DNA of 64,000 nucleotides from Capillidium heterosporum (GCA_016630905.1 WBMQ01000009.1:310001-374000), one strand, 5' to 3'; shown: positions 22,434-34,637, counted from the stretch's first letter. The notes: generated from the letters alone by a model not told the origin. Numbers and translations are program-made.

Positions 22434-22737
22434 ATGAAGCTTAACTTTATCGTTTTACTTATTACGGCCTCTCATGTACTAAGCTTATATGATGGCCTAT
22501 CCAAAGTGAAAATTCTACTAAATCTAAGTAATCAAGGATCTGACCGTATAGGACAGTATAAATTTAGAGGATACTAATATTCGACGTTCGGCTTAGAAGT
22601 TTAGATGTGTAGGCAGAGGCGTATCCACGAATTCAAATGTAGCCTCGACACTTCCTGCAGATCTAATTTTGAAGGTGAGATTTCCTGCTTCTCGAACATC
22701 GATGCGAACTTAAACTCAGCCAAACTGATAAACTAAA
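22434..22737 (+). pseudogene. Decayed six-cysteine secreted-protein gene
   Basis: It begins with an intact family-type signal peptide (MKLNFIVLLITASHVLSL) after a TATATATA element (about 22399). The frame stops at 22575-22577 after 47 codons, before any cysteine. Downstream, in another frame, the C-terminal half survives as FKCSLDTSC (C-x5-C) and RSNFEGEISC (x9-C), the exact final spacing of the family. Stop codons and a frame change make it non-functional. Confidence 0.7.
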
Positions 22738-23215
22738 AATTCATGTGTCTTTGAGTGTATATATCCGATAGACTGTCACTTTTACTCAACCTATCCGGCT
22801 TCAACGTATGTACGGGGTTATGTATCGATTTTTTAAGACTTCGACAGGAATATATACAGTAAGTTTACAAAAAGAACTATGCATCTATTATCACTTACAT
22901 CGATTGTTTTAAAAATCTATACTCATTAATTCTTTGGTTTCATCACAAGTATTTCTATTATTCTACTACCTAAAACCTAACTCTTCTAGCATCAAAGTGG
23001 TAGCAAATTAATATTTAGATGTCAAAAAGAGTGAATGGGCTATTATGAACATCCTAAGACAATATTTAACACAAAATTAAAAATTTAGACATTTCCTGTG
23101 AACGTAAAATAGGATAATGGTCGCCTAATTGGGGGCTATTAACTTGCTCAAACTTTAAAAGGAAAAAAGGAACTTTTAAATGCACTAAACCTTGTATATA
23201 TATAATGACAAATAA

Positions 23216-23460
23216 TGAAGTTCAATGTAGTTACAACACTAATCATTACGATAATCTGCGTATTGTTTTTGGATGAAATTCGACACAAAAAATTATTTAC
23301 TCAAGGGCTACCATGTACCTGATAATAGTGATCAACCCGAAGAAAGTGATCCTGGCAAAGGAGGAAATTATACCAGAGGGAAAGTCAAGTATTCGAAGGA
23401 TAGGTGCCAAATATTTGCTATACCAGTGATCCACCTTTATCATAACCCTAATTTGTGACT
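23216..23460 (+). pseudogene. Decayed secreted-protein gene
   Basis: MKFNVVTTLIITIICVLFLD is a family-like signal peptide, but the frame ends about 16 codons later (CT-stop). The downstream sequence to about 23460 is open in a different frame without the cysteine pattern. I infer a dead member of the six-cysteine family from position, orientation and leader. The link is weaker than for the 22.4- and 24.2-kb relics. Confidence 0.5.
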
Positions 23461-24243
23461 CCGATAAGGTTTATCAGATGTCCAATGATGATAGCATTAT
23501 AGCCCTATGCATCAAAAGGTAAATAAAAATCCAACTGGTTGGCTGAAGATTTAAAGGTGTGCCTGAACATAACTAAGGGATGGATTGCTACTTTAAGTGA
23601 TACATTTAGCTTTGTTAAATGGGTGACCTTATAATAAATTAATATAATGGCTTTAATAAAATTTTTACAAGTAGTTTTAAAGTGATGGCTCAATATAGAT
23701 ATATAAATTACAGCTTTATAAATATAATTATATGATCCTAAAGAATGTTTAATGGAGAGAGGCAGATAAAACTGGGCCTACTACATGGTGATCGTCATTA
23801 GAAGTCCCGACTGATCAGGTATCGGCCTACAATGGTTATAGATTCTTCATGCTCAGAGCTATCTTTGAAAAAAAGCTATAGGTACTCGAAAAAAACTAAA
23901 AATCTTGCTCTTTATACATTGTGTTAGTTAGTATAAGTGATTTTTAATTTTTATATATTTTACACTTTAATTTAAGCTAAATTTCTAATAAATACACAAC
24001 TTTAAAGAAAATATTTGATTTTCTGAAATATAGTATAATAAAAGGTGTAAATTGGGAATGCCATTATGCAAACTGACATTTTATGAAAGAGTTCAACATA
24101 TAATTAATAGAGGGAAATAGATATTAGACATTCAAAAGGTATCGGTAATTCATTTAAATCTTCAAGCTCTTAAAATTCAAAAGCTAGTCGTATACAATCA
24201 TATTTATAAATCAATCAATCTCCAAAGAGAACAATCACAAAAA

Positions 24244-24495
24244 ATGAAATACAGTACTTTTTAGCCCTACTCACCACGACCTGCTATCCAATTCCATTGA
24301 ATAGCCCACAATCTAAAGCAAAGGTTTTATCCAAGAAGAATAGCTAACCATATGATCAAAGTGAAAAATATACCATCAAATGGGAAATTGAATGTTCAAA
24401 GGATGATACTAAATCTTTAATATGTCAAGGATCCACTTTCATTACTATCTTGGATTATAGTTCAAATAAATTCTTTAATATCTCTAAATACTAAT
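24244..24495 (+). pseudogene. Decayed six-cysteine secreted-protein gene
   Basis: An ATG is followed directly by a frame change. In the shifted frame the leader YFLALLTTTCYPIPLN is clear. After an in-frame stop comes IECSKDDTKSLIC (C-x9-C), which matches the KC-x9-C block with the DD pair of the intact members. It carries at least one frameshift and one nonsense codon. Confidence 0.6.
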
Positions 24496-25399
24496 AATAT
24501 AGTTTTGTTATTAAGAAGTAGATTAAGTTAATTACTAGCTTGAAGTTTGAAAACATCATCGAATTTGTGAATTGTATCATACACTTTACTCAACTCTCTT
24601 TATTCAAATAAATATAATAGCTATATATATAAATATAAAAAGTTAAAAATTAATATATATACTATGTTTTATAAATACGGATATTACATATAGTTTGAGT
24701 TTGGCTACATTGTCTACCGTTGTCACCTAAAACCTACATTAAACCGAGGTTCATAGGTCAATGAAAGAACCTACAACAAGCTTTAAAAGGAAAGGTATAT
24801 CAGCAACTAGCCCAAACTGCCAACAGTAGCTACATACTATTATAAACGGATCAAAATGATGGCCCGTAAGTATATAAAAGTATAAAGAAATGCTTACACT
24901 ATAGGTAATTTATATATAACAGAGTTATATATAGTTTTATTATAGTACCACTGGAATTAAAAACCTTGGGCATCAACAATTGCACCTTGTAATACCAGGT
25001 GACACATATAGGCCTGTTTAATCAGTGTATTATCGTGAATTACTACACAAAAAGGTACAGCATCGTCATGGGTACTTTCACCAGTGATCCAGTGCTTGAG
25101 AAAGCTCTCAACTAAAAGTATAGCCTTAGGGTCTTTAATAGAATCCCCATCAACAGAACTTTTGCAACACTCAATTTAAGAACATTAGCATTTTCAAATG
25201 CCTTACGAGGTGGGAAGTCAAATTGGCAAATAGCTCATAAATATGATCATCAAAAGATATGTGATCAAGTCTCCAAGAATTTTTGACTGTCCAAAAAGAT
25301 TATATCTCGATTTAGATGTGGTTATCTAGATACGAGGCCGGGATTGCGCTTTCAACAGCTGAAATGGGTTTTTATAAAGCTTTGGGGACACTAGTTGAT

Positions 25400-26150
25400 A
25401 TCTACGCTGTGCACTTGCTTGCACAATAAGCTGAATTAGGCAACGAATTTGTCGATGTAGTTGCGATGGTCCAGGTGAACGATCCATAAATTAGTACCTG
25501 GGTGAAGTTTTGGTTGACAGTTAGTGCACTTATGTCAAAATTGGTGTCATCTAACGAAGTTACTACAATGACAAACTTTTCAACTTTAATTTTGTAAAAT
25601 CTGTAGCAAATAGTGATAGCTGTAAGCTCATTAATTACTTTCAGGGCTTGGAGACCGGCTGCAGTAGTGCTATTCAAAATAGTTTGATGTTGAGCAACGT
25701 TGAAATAGACGAAGTGACGAGTACGAATTGGATAACCCTCTTACTCAAGTAAACCTCGGCATTGTGTTTCAGCTGAAACAGGATGATAGATGAGACTGCT
25801 TCGAGAGTATGGGTCATGATCTTACCTCCAACCTCAACTTGGATGACAGGCTTGCTATCGACATTTAGGATCTTGTAAGGGAGTTTTTGAGTATATTATT
25901 TAAGTGCATTATAGTGAAAAGTGTATCCAATAATATACTTGATGTCGAAAATGGTGCTAGTGAGATTGGAAGTGGCTTGATCCTTCGCATCCCCACCGAT
26001 GTGGAAACCTACCTTAGTGAAAGCGATATAAGATGGAGTTCTACTATTTCTGTTAATATCGAGAATGAATGGTATCAAAATATTTACTAATAATAGTGCT
26101 TATAGGATTCAAGGCTTATAATAGTTGTGAACTTCAGTCACAGAACTTTG
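25400..26150 (-). pseudogene. Decayed ER-type Hsp70 (BiP-like), N-terminal ATPase part
   Basis: The minus strand keeps consecutive Hsp70 landmarks in changing frames. RTPSYIAFT, then GGDAKDQATSNLTSTIFDIK (fits GDAAKNQ and TVFDAKRLIG) at 25900-26078. KPVIQVEVGGK and YLSKRV near 25770-25860. LKVINELTAITICYRF and DDTNFDISALTVNQN at 25440-25660. The canonical INEPTAAA is INELTAIT here, the same P-to-L change as in the relic at 35.6 kb, so the two are probably related copies. The C-terminal half is absent. Stops and frame changes mean it makes no chaperone. Confidence 0.75.
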
Positions 26151-26721
26151 TTTCTTTTGCTGGTTTTGAGTAAAATAAATTTCATTCAAGTCCCCCAAAG
26201 TTTCTTTGTGTTGGAGTCGGACAAAGTTCTTCAAAATAATGCCCAAGCCAATATAAAAGATGGTCTATATAGATATACGTAATTATGTTGTAATAAATAT
26301 CAAATATATTGGTGGGTTGTTGAAATTGCGTTAATAAATTTTGTTATTTGATCTAGGCTGATCTCAAGCTTAAGTCTGATTCGTTTACTTGAGATAAAGT
26401 TATAAAATCCAATACTACCTTTTTAAGACACTACTATCTTCTGCAGTAACGTGTCTGTGTGGCATACTATCGTTCCATCTCCAAAGGTTATTGTTTAAAC
26501 CAAGGTTAGGGTAAAGATGGATCAAGTTTTTGGATGAAGCTAATTGTTTAGATATTCCATAAATAGAACCAAATTTCCACTGCAGATTTAAAGATATGCG
26601 AGATGTCAAAAAGCACCATAAGTAGAGAGTTTAGACTACTTATCCTTAAAACCATTACTTATTAAAGAAGGGATACATAGATAAATGATATTCCTAAAAT
26701 TCCGCAAATCTTTTGAAAAAG

Positions 26722-26729
26722 TATAAAAG
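26722..26729 (+). promoter_or_regulatory. TATA box of the 26.8-kb secreted-protein gene
   Basis: TATAAAAG lies 46 bp before the ATG at 26768. Confidence 0.6.
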
Positions 26730-26767
26730 TTTATCAATTCAAAGAATTACGAAGCTAAACTCAAATC

Positions 26768-27043
26768 ATGAAGCTCAACATCTTTTCAACTTTACTTATA
26801 TCCACCTTCTATACACTTGGTTTGAACGGCACTCAACATGAGGTACGATTTGTAGAAATCAGCAGCAATAGATCGAGCATCGAAGCGGAATGTACTACCA
26901 ACGGAAAAGCTCAGTGCTCCAAGGACTTCTCTGCGATTCAGGTATGTAGTAACGGTAAGCTTGAAACGGTACAAACGTGTAAGACAGATACTACCTGCAA
27001 AGATCTTTATGGAGGCTATGTCTCCTGCATGCCTAAAGAGTAA
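26768..27043 (+). CDS. Small secreted six-cysteine (CBM19-like) protein
   Basis: 91 residues. The signal peptide is KLNIFSTLLISTFYTLGLN, followed by an HEVRF segment as in the minus-strand paralogue at 34.6 kb. The mature spacing is C-x7-C-x9-C-x10-C-x5-C-x9-C (ECTTNGKAQC, QVC, QTC, TTC, VSC). NGK before VQTC resembles the G-K-W block that precedes the fourth cysteine in CBM19. It is a single exon. A cell-wall or exoskeleton chitin-binding role is inferred from spacing only. Confidence 0.75.
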   Translation: MKLNIFSTLLISTFYTLGLNGTQHEVRFVEISSNRSSIEAECTTNGKAQCSKDFSAIQVCSNGKLETVQTCKTDTTCKDLYGGYVSCMPKE

Positions 27044-27987
27044 GAGGTTTGGTTAGGATTAAACTTCTAGAAAATTTATAGATGGCATCTTGATTTGCAA
27101 TGCTCTATTTTTATTTGAGCCCTTTACTAAGTTCAATTAATGATAGTTATATTATTTTTGGTAAATAGCTCAAATATTTATATGTACTTTTATAATTGTA
27201 GATTACATGTCAATTGAAAATAACCTTCAATTTACACTTAGTTCTTTCCACTCTTATCTTTTTGCTACTTGATATTAAGTTTTGATATATAATATGTTTT
27301 AGCAAGTTAAATTTAGAGGATTCATCCATTGTAAACCTTTAATTTGTTAATAGTTGTATAGATATCTGATAGTGAAGAAAGTTGACTTTAACTCGTGCTC
27401 AATAACTAATGATAGTTTGACTACACTAATCAAAGTTTTCTTGATAGATAAGTTAAGTTTATTCTACAAGTTAATCTAGAAGGATATACGTAATTGGGAT
27501 AGGATAAAGACATACTTTATCGGTGAATTATCAAAGTACAAGTAAACTTTTGCCGATATTGGATCTGGTCTAAACTCCATCTAAACTTTAGTTAATCTAA
27601 GGTAAAGCTCTACCCCAATATTGTCCTTTTAAGGATAGTACTTCATTCATGTATAGTGGTCACATTCGTTATCAATTTCTTAGCCAAAAGTCTCCAGTGT
27701 TCGTGAATGGAGCATGTATTGCCTTTCAAACCAGTGCATTTATGCGATATAGTGATCTTCCGACCCAAGAATTGCCTTTAATTTAAGCGTATCTAAAGAT
27801 GGGCTGAATACCAAGTGGGACTTATACTTAGGTAATTTATGGTGCCATCATAATTTTCAAACTTCATGATCTGCCAAAAGGCATCACAAGGTTTGGTATT
27901 TAACCTACTTGTCCTAATATGATTAATTATAAATGTCGGAGTAAGCTTAAAAACGCAATCCCTCAATGTACAAGACCCAAAAGACAA
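27044..27987. other. AT-rich spacer
   Basis: About 0.9 kb with no supported gene between two members of the secreted family. Confidence 0.45.
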
Positions 27988-28036
27988 TATAAAAGGCTTG
28001 TCGACTTCAAAGCTTTATCAAACTAAAGTTTTCAAA

Positions 28037-28264
28037 ATGAAATTCCACCTCCTTTCAGCCCTACTCGTCTCTACCGCCTTAGCCTTGTCCTTGAACAACG
28101 CTCAGTCCGGAATATCCAGTGCCAAAGTCTCATGCCGCTGGGATACCTGCTTCAACCCTATGGTAGTTAGGTTTTGCATCAACGGTCAGTACGTGGAAGT
28201 AGAATGTGAGTCGGGTGCCAACTGCGTCCTCAATGAAGGTCACGCCGAGTGCCTGTTCTTGTAG
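28037..28264 (+). CDS. Small secreted six-cysteine (CBM19-like) protein
   Basis: 75 residues from the ATG at 28037. A TATAAAAG box at 27988-27995, 49 bp upstream, favours this start over the longer frame from 27998. The signal peptide is KFHLLSALLVSTALALSLN. The mature domain is compact: C-x4-C-x8-C-x9-C-x5-C-x8-C (SCRWDTC, RFC, VEC, ANC, AEC) and ends three residues after the last cysteine. It is the shortest and least AT-rich member, with the most G/C-ending codons. Confidence 0.75.
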   Translation: MKFHLLSALLVSTALALSLNNAQSGISSAKVSCRWDTCFNPMVVRFCINGQYVEVECESGANCVLNEGHAECLFL

Positions 28265-29065
28265 AAGACTCTATTTTCAACTACCCTCTAGATAGCCATA
28301 AGCGATACGGCGCTTTAGAAATAAATACACTATATTTTTGTTTACTTTGCTCTACATTTTTATCGAGAGGGCAAGTTGTAGTTTATAGTCGTTACAATTT
28401 TAATTCTGGTAATTTCTTTTGCAGTCGTAAATTTTGCCCTCGTTTTTATTCCATTCTACTAACAGCTCTATTCTATGGCTTTGTACAGGGAGTTTTATAC
28501 AAGTTATCGCACTGGCACCAGCCTTACTAAAGGTTAATATGAACCATCAATAACAACCCAAATTGAAAAGCAGATGAAACTGGCCAGCAATTATATATAT
28601 TAATAGGTGAACATAAGCTCTACAAGACGAAATCCCATTATATTAATACTATGGTCATATCTTGCGTTTATATATCGACAATTATTCCTTATCAATACAA
28701 GCCTTACCTTTGGCATTTATCCAGGGTAGATAACTATGACCAAAGTACTCGACAACTTATAGCTTATATACATGAAGGATCACTATACAATTCACCACAT
28801 CACAGAAAAGTACGATTGGAAATAGGTCATCAGAGCACCATCTAAAATGCATTGGCAAGTATGAGAGAGGCTTGTATCGCTAAGAAGTAGTAAGGAAGGT
28901 GTCGATATTCTAGGTTGATTTCTAAAAAATACAAAACCAAATTAAATAGGTTAGCTTTTCAATATCCAAACTAGCTTTAAAACTTGGCTTAAAATTGAAA
29001 ACTTTGCCGAAAATATAAATGAATCAATTCCAACAAAATAAATTTATAAGCTTCATATTTTCACA
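28265..29065. other. AT-rich spacer
   Basis: Small open frames at 28249-28530 and 28651-28845 show no family resemblance or leader and are not called as genes. Confidence 0.4.
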
Positions 29066-29107
29066 TATATACAAATCAGCTCATATCAAAATAATCTTTA
29101 CAATAAT

Positions 29108-29398
29108 ATGAAGCTCTTATTCCTTTCACTTCTACCCCTTACCGTATCGTACACTTTAAATTCAAGCTCCATTTTATACAAAGCACAGAATTTTATTCTC
29201 TCAAATCAAGTTAAAAACTATGGTAGGAGCGCTGGTAATCAAATTTTATGTGAGTCAGAGAACTTGACTGTGTTGATAATCGAAGAATTTACGTTGCGAA
29301 AAGTACGCTGTAAAGCCGAATTTGTATGTGGGAAGATCACAATAAACACAATCGTCTGTATTAATGCTACCAAGATATTACCGAAGCCTACCCATTGA
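29108..29398 (+). CDS. Small secreted protein, reduced-cysteine member of the family
   Basis: 96 residues. The signal peptide is KLLFLSLLPLTVSYTLN. Only four cysteines remain in the mature part (ILCES, RC, VC, IVC). The C-x5-C-x9-C end is kept, while the second and third cysteines of the usual pattern are missing. It may be a diverged functional member or one starting to decay. A TATATACA element at about 29066 lies 42 bp before the ATG. Confidence 0.6.
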   Translation: MKLLFLSLLPLTVSYTLNSSSILYKAQNFILSNQVKNYGRSAGNQILCESENLTVLIIEEFTLRKVRCKAEFVCGKITINTIVCINATKILPKPTH

Positions 29399-29631
29399 GT
29401 AGTATTTTCCAAGTTACCGAATCTCACTCAATAAATATAACTTTATTTTATCTAGTTGATTTTTGTTAGAGGTACAGATAGTGTAAATAACGGTAACAAT
29501 ATCGAGTTAATAAAATAGGAAAAAAAATTAAAATACTACATCCCATAAAATTATACACCTAAAAAACATCCATAACACACAAAAAGTAATAGGACATCAA
29601 ATTTCTATAATCTAAAATCCACTACCAGCAT

Positions 29632-31173
29632 CTACAACAATCTCCACTTGGAAAATACCTTTTCGACTTCGAACCTCAAGTTGATGTATGCAATAACCTC
29701 CTCCCCGTACAGCTCTTTTACCTCCAAATCGGTCTTTAATTTCTCATGCTTGTTGGCTTCCTTTCGGGTAACTACGGCACAGTTTTGGAAATTTAAAGGG
29801 CGCTCAGGCCACCATCGAACTAAAGTAGGTTTCTCCAGATCTTTAGAGATAGCAGATCGTGAAGCCCAAATCTCTTCTACTAGATATTCGACGTCAGCCT
29901 TGTCGAAGGGTGGGATGCCGCTTTAAAAAGGAAAAAGATAAGAAAGGTGATGAAAATTAGGACTTACGTAGCATCAAAGAATCGTTGCTCGCGTACCACC
30001 AATTCTCTTAACATGTTCTTGTACAGGCCTTCGCGGCCCTTAATTGCAAGTGGAGCGACCGGGTGTTCAGCGAGTTTACAGATAACGTAGGTAGCTATAG
30101 CCATGCCGAAGATAGCTGGTAAGGTACCTAGAACGGGTAGGATACGTGCCCTAAAGTCGGGTAAAATAGCAAACTGTTCGGCATCTTTCTCTTGGCTCTC
30201 ATCTTTTAAAAAAGAAATTTAATTATATGCGGTTAAAGAAAATTACCTAGGGGGAGTAATTTGACGGGTCCGGGCTTTTCGGTAGAGTAGACAACGGGGA
30301 TACCACGACTGATGCCTCTAAGTTTGAGGAGACGTCGTACAGATCGAGCCAACGCATCCTCTAATGAAACAAAAGTGTTTAAAATATGCAAAAAGTAAAA
30401 AACTACCGAAGGTTTCTGATACATCGGCCAACTGGATCCTACTGGGGTCTGCCTTAGCTCCAGCACCCATACTAGCAATGACCTATCCTCAACCGTTAAA
30501 AAACTTTTAAATTAAAAATATTTACCTTGATATCGTGCTTGTAACAGTACTCTAGCAAGTCGACTTTGGTATCCAAGTTATCGATACAGTCCAAAACATA
30601 GTCGATCTTACCTACACCAAGCCCATTAGCTTTAAGCCAAATTTAAAAATATCTACCATCTAAAAGTTCAGCTGCTACTTCCTTACTAAACACCTTGGTC
30701 TTAGCCACCACATTAGCTTCGGGTAGGACCTTCAACATAGCTTCTTTCAAAACCTCCACCTTACTCCTGCCAACGTCACTCCGAGTAGCAGTTACATGTC
30801 GGTTCAACGAAGATAGAGTGACCAAGTCAAAGTCAATTAAAGTAACATTCATACAGCCCGATTTTAGTAACATGTAAGCGGCCCAACTACCTACACCACC
30901 GACTCCTACTACGACTACGTGGGCATTCTTTAGCTTTTCCATACCTTCTACTCCCAAGAAAGATATGTTGCGGGATAGCTGTTCATTTAAGAGTTCGGTG
31001 GTAGCTTGAGAATCGGATTTACCCAGGTTGCGGACTTTGTTGACTATAGAGGTGGAAGTCGAAGTTGAGGAAGGTATTTTTTCATTTAATAAAAAGTAAG
31101 TGATGCCGAAAGTTAAACCTGCCGTTAATAGGTGTTGCGCCAATGGTTGGTTGAAGATATCTAGGTAGCTCAT
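29632..31173 (-). CDS. TCD1: tRNA threonylcarbamoyladenosine dehydratase (TcdA/Tcd family, 6 exons)
   Basis: Exons 30657-31173, 30526-30611, 30407-30482, 30247-30360, 29968-30202 and 29632-29920 join in phase to 438 residues. The family is E1-like. It uses ATP to cyclise the t6A base at position 37 of ANN-decoding tRNAs to ct6A, and the yeast proteins sit at the mitochondrial outer membrane. An N-terminal hydrophobic segment (about 13-29, LLTAGLTFGITYFLL) fits that anchor. Then come EQLSRNISFLG, the nucleotide loop VVVVGVGGVGSW (87-97), DFDLVTLSSLNRH (114-126), DCIDNLDTK and ASMGAGAKADPSRIQ. These follow the TcdA order closely. All five introns are 31-46 bp. The symbol is given for the family; whether it matches yeast Tcd1 or Tcd2 cannot be decided here. 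Confidence 0.88.
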
Positions 31174-31696
31174 CTTGCTTAGCTACTTGACAATAGATTA
31201 AACTTTTCTCTTATCACTTCCAAGTAAAGGAACAAAGAATTCGAAAATCTAAAAAATATTTGATTCAACTTTCGAAACTTTTTTGAGTGATAAAAGTTAA
31301 TTATACCAATATACTTTGGGAAGGAATAGAAAGTAGGCTAAAGTGATAAAGCGCTGCATTACAGTGCATTTGATATGTAGTTTTTGAGGAAGCATATGGT
31401 TTTGAAAGTTCATCTTCGACATCCTAGATCTTACTCTCCCTTCGTATCTCCTACTCCAACTCAACTTTTTAGTCATAAGATCTAGAAGTTGAGAACTTAG
31501 TAGGCTCTGTTCCAAAACTAATCCATCAAACTCTTAAAAAGAAATAGTATAATGTAGCAATAATTTCGGGCTAGAGCAACATTACCATCTGTTTAAAAGT
31601 TAATAAAAAGGATCAATTACAATTATAGAAAGCAGACAAATATCAAATAAATATATATGAAGCAACAAAATTTTATTAATACCAACTCAATAGCCT
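31174..31696. other. Spacer
   Basis: Upstream of the dehydratase gene and 3' to the type B gene. No supported gene; the short frame 31297-31515 is not convincing. Confidence 0.4.
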
Positions 31697-31951
31697 TTAA
31701 TTATTGTAAAAATACTGGTTGGTAAAGCAGATGGATTCCTTCTTACCGGTACATTTCAAATTGGCAATCCGAGGCTGTATGCAATCCTTATCCTTGTTGA
31801 AGCATAAAAACTCGGTATCAGCGTCGTAAGTCAAAGTCGAATTCAACTTTGTCAACTTGTCGTCCAGAAATAGTACGGTATCAATATGTGTCAGAGACTC
31901 GGTGTAAAGGTAAATGTACAAGATACTAGCTAGTTTAAAGGGAAGGACCAT
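31697..31951 (-). CDS. Small four-cysteine protein, type B (copy 2)
   Basis: 84 residues. It matches the 17.7-kb copy through most of its length: PFKLASILYIY, HIDTVLFLDDKLTKLNSTLTY, FLCFNKDKDC, QPRIAN, KC and ICFTNQYFY. The four cysteines align. Function is unknown. A tatttata complement (31994-32001) about 43 bp before the ATG is the likely TATA box. It forms a divergent pair with the type A gene at 32987, mirroring the pair at 16.6/17.7 kb. Confidence 0.65.
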   Translation of the reverse strand: MVLPFKLASILYIYLYTESLTHIDTVLFLDDKLTKLNSTLTYDADTEFLCFNKDKDCIQPRIANLKCTGKKESICFTNQYFYNN

Positions 31952-32199
31952 TATTAACTTTTGATTTATAAGTGATGGTAAATGATATGTTGGTATTTAT
32001 AGTAAGTTTTTAAAGATAGATTGAAGTGATCGGATAAGAAGCTTTTCAGTATGAAGGTTTTCATGTGCAAAGTCATAAGCTTCCTTTAGTGCAGGTGCCA
32101 AGTTTTCTTTAGATGCAAGCTGTTAGTACCACCTCGGCAAACTTAATTCAAGGTTAAAGCATTGATCATATATATCAAAACCCTATTGCTTTAAATAGG

Positions 32200-32530
32200 A
32201 ATACTTCTAAATATAGTAGTATAAACTCATGGCCGATGACTAAATGATACTGCTAAAGTTTTGTTAATAGCACAGATTGAAGGGATGGACTCAGCAGCTT
32301 ACCATCTTTACAATATAAGTTGGCTGCAGTACTAAAATCAATTTTGCTTATGAATCGATATATCCCTGTGGAACCTTCTATTGAAGCTACAATATAACTA
32401 AAGCGTAAAGAAGGTGGCATCGTAACGTTAGCAGGTGTCACCATACGAGCATGTGTTAGGCATCATATCAAAGTCATTCGATACCTGATGCCATCGTATA
32501 CGGGTTTGGATCATAGGATGTATAGATGCT
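32200..32530 (-). pseudogene. Unidentified decayed coding fragment
   Basis: The minus strand has coding-like stretches broken by stops: SYDPNPYTMASGI, then in another frame NDFDMMPNTCSYGDTC, then the frame 32253-32444 with PSLRFSYIVASIEGSTGIY. I do not recognise a family. It may be a relic between the divergent type A/B genes, or chance. Confidence 0.25.
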
Positions 32531-32986
32531 ATAAAAATTTATGATAATGCCTCCTAGTTGATGGATGAGGCTCTATATAGAGATTGGATATTACTGCTAA
32601 ACCTTTTGACAGTTTCTAGATAATATAAATTAGGGGTTAGGGTTGATAGTGTGGCATCCTTGTCACATTTATAAAATCAGTTGACTATGGCAGTAAAATC
32701 AAATGTATTGTTTATATTAGTATTTTCAATAAAAGCATGCTATAGAACTTTCTATAGGGACCACAAAAATGGTTAAAATCGTAAAAGAAAATGATAGCGT
32801 GACGTTGAGCACAACCACTGTACAGATATGGATCAGGCATCACGCTGAAGCCACGTTTTAAATTACTGCCACTAGATAATGGTTCTCAGCAATCTAAATG
32901 TATATATATACCGCATTTGAGCTTCAAAAATTTACACCAACAGAAGATCCTAGTACTATACCTTGACTCGTTTTAAAATAAACATT

Positions 32987-33244
32987 ATGGTGGCATTCAA
33001 AACAGCTTCAGTCCTCTACATCTACATCAACAACACCATAACTTCAGTACAAACTCCGGTTCGGACCGACTTACTAATTGATGCTAACATCACTCCAATC
33101 TCCAAGGATTATGTCTACAAGCCGAGTACCTTTGAGTTGTGTATCAAAGGGGAATGTAGTAAACCTAATTGGAAGACTAGAGAGTGTTATAACAGACATG
33201 TGACTAGTAGGCTTTGTTACGAGAATGCTGATTACAAAGCTTAA
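32987..33244 (+). CDS. Small four-cysteine protein, type A (copy 2)
   Basis: 85 residues from the ATG at 32987 (MVAFKTASVLYIYINNT). An upstream in-frame ATG at 32963 would add eight residues unlike copy 1, so it is not used. It shares PVRTDLLID, YVYKPST, ELCIKGEC, ECYN and LCYENADYK with the 16.6-kb copy, and all four cysteines align. Function is unknown and export uncertain. A TATATATATA run at 32901-32910 may serve as its promoter. Confidence 0.65.
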   Translation: MVAFKTASVLYIYINNTITSVQTPVRTDLLIDANITPISKDYVYKPSTFELCIKGECSKPNWKTRECYNRHVTSRLCYENADYKA

Positions 33245-34637
33245 TTTCTTTTTAATAAATTTCGTTTCTCTTTTTGTTTGTGTTAATAGGATATGATGCA
33301 TATGTTGGAAATTAGATAATATAGTTGGCTGGTTATCCATATATATACTATATAGATAGCTGTATATATAATAGTTTAATTAAGCAGAAATGATAGTATT
33401 GATTTCATTAAAATGCCATGAATCGCTAATATAAGTATGCTTATTCTAAACTTATCAAAAATTATTGACTATTAAATCGCATGGAGTTTTATAAGATGTA
33501 TCAATATATTTTTAGACCAGTTTACACTTACTAATTTAATAGCTGCTAGAAATACATTTATGAAAAAGAAAATGTTACAGAAATACTTTGACTGGAAGAA
33601 GTGTTGCTTTTCTCCAACTAACTATATAAGAAAGAAAATATTGGCAAACAACCTATTAAAATTCACTTATATACGCATCTTTTAGATAAGTTCTTTTACC
33701 TACCTACACCTTTGACTTTTATAGAATATCGATTTGTAAAGCCTAAGAGGCTTTGAACTTCCATTACAACTTACATTTGCAATTTTTGATTCAGGACAAG
33801 CCTTATTCTTGTTGGAATATCGGTACCTGGAATAAAGATTCTATATTAAAAGAGGATTAGGTCTATCTATTTGAGTATATAAAGACAAAATGGTATCAAT
33901 ATATCAATTTTTTTTGGAAAATGAATAGATATAAAATAATCACTAGCTTCGAAGGGGAGGACTCATACTTTAAAATCAGTAGCGTTGAATTTTGAAAGTT
34001 GTCGTTGTAAGGTGCGCCGAGATATATGTAGTACAAATTAAATTATAGTCTTGGCTCTTTTAGATCCACATAGTTGAATTCGTCTTGGAATTTAGATCAA
34101 AGGCTTGGTATTACCTGGAAAGACGCCACCAGTCACGATTATCTGATGACCAATTGAAAAGTAGAGTTACGTTAGGATCAGATAGTTGGCCATGCCAATT
34201 CGATGTTTTGTTTTGAATGCCTCCAAGTGGCAGTAGTTGAGTTTGTGCTTATGATCCTAAATTCTTTTATATGGTTTCCTTGTAAACTATCAGTGATATT
34301 TTTTTAACCAGATGGCCTAAATGTTTACTGTGAGATGGTGTTAGTATTTCAGATGCACCTTTAGTAGGTTAGTGTTGTTTAGGAAATTCAATTGTCATCA
34401 GAACCAGATATTGTCTAAAATTTCTTTGGTAGTCATAGGACTTCGTTGCAAACCGTACAAGTTCTCGACTAATACAAAACTTGAGACCACCGCAAAGTAT
34501 AAGTACATCATATTGAACTCTTTACCAGTAAACCTACTGTGGCCGATATATATAAAGCGGTTAAATTTAATTAAAGTGATGGGTCAGAATGTATTTTATA
34601 TTGAATGTTTATTGAAAAATTTGCTGCCACTTAGGAA
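33245..34637. other. Spacer with unexplained open stretches
   Basis: About 1.4 kb. Minus-strand fragments near 33940-34250 (such as NWHGQLSDPNVTLLFNWSSD in broken frame) look coding-like but match nothing I can name. The plus-strand frame 34372-34743 overlaps the real gene on the other strand and is not accepted. Confidence 0.35.
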
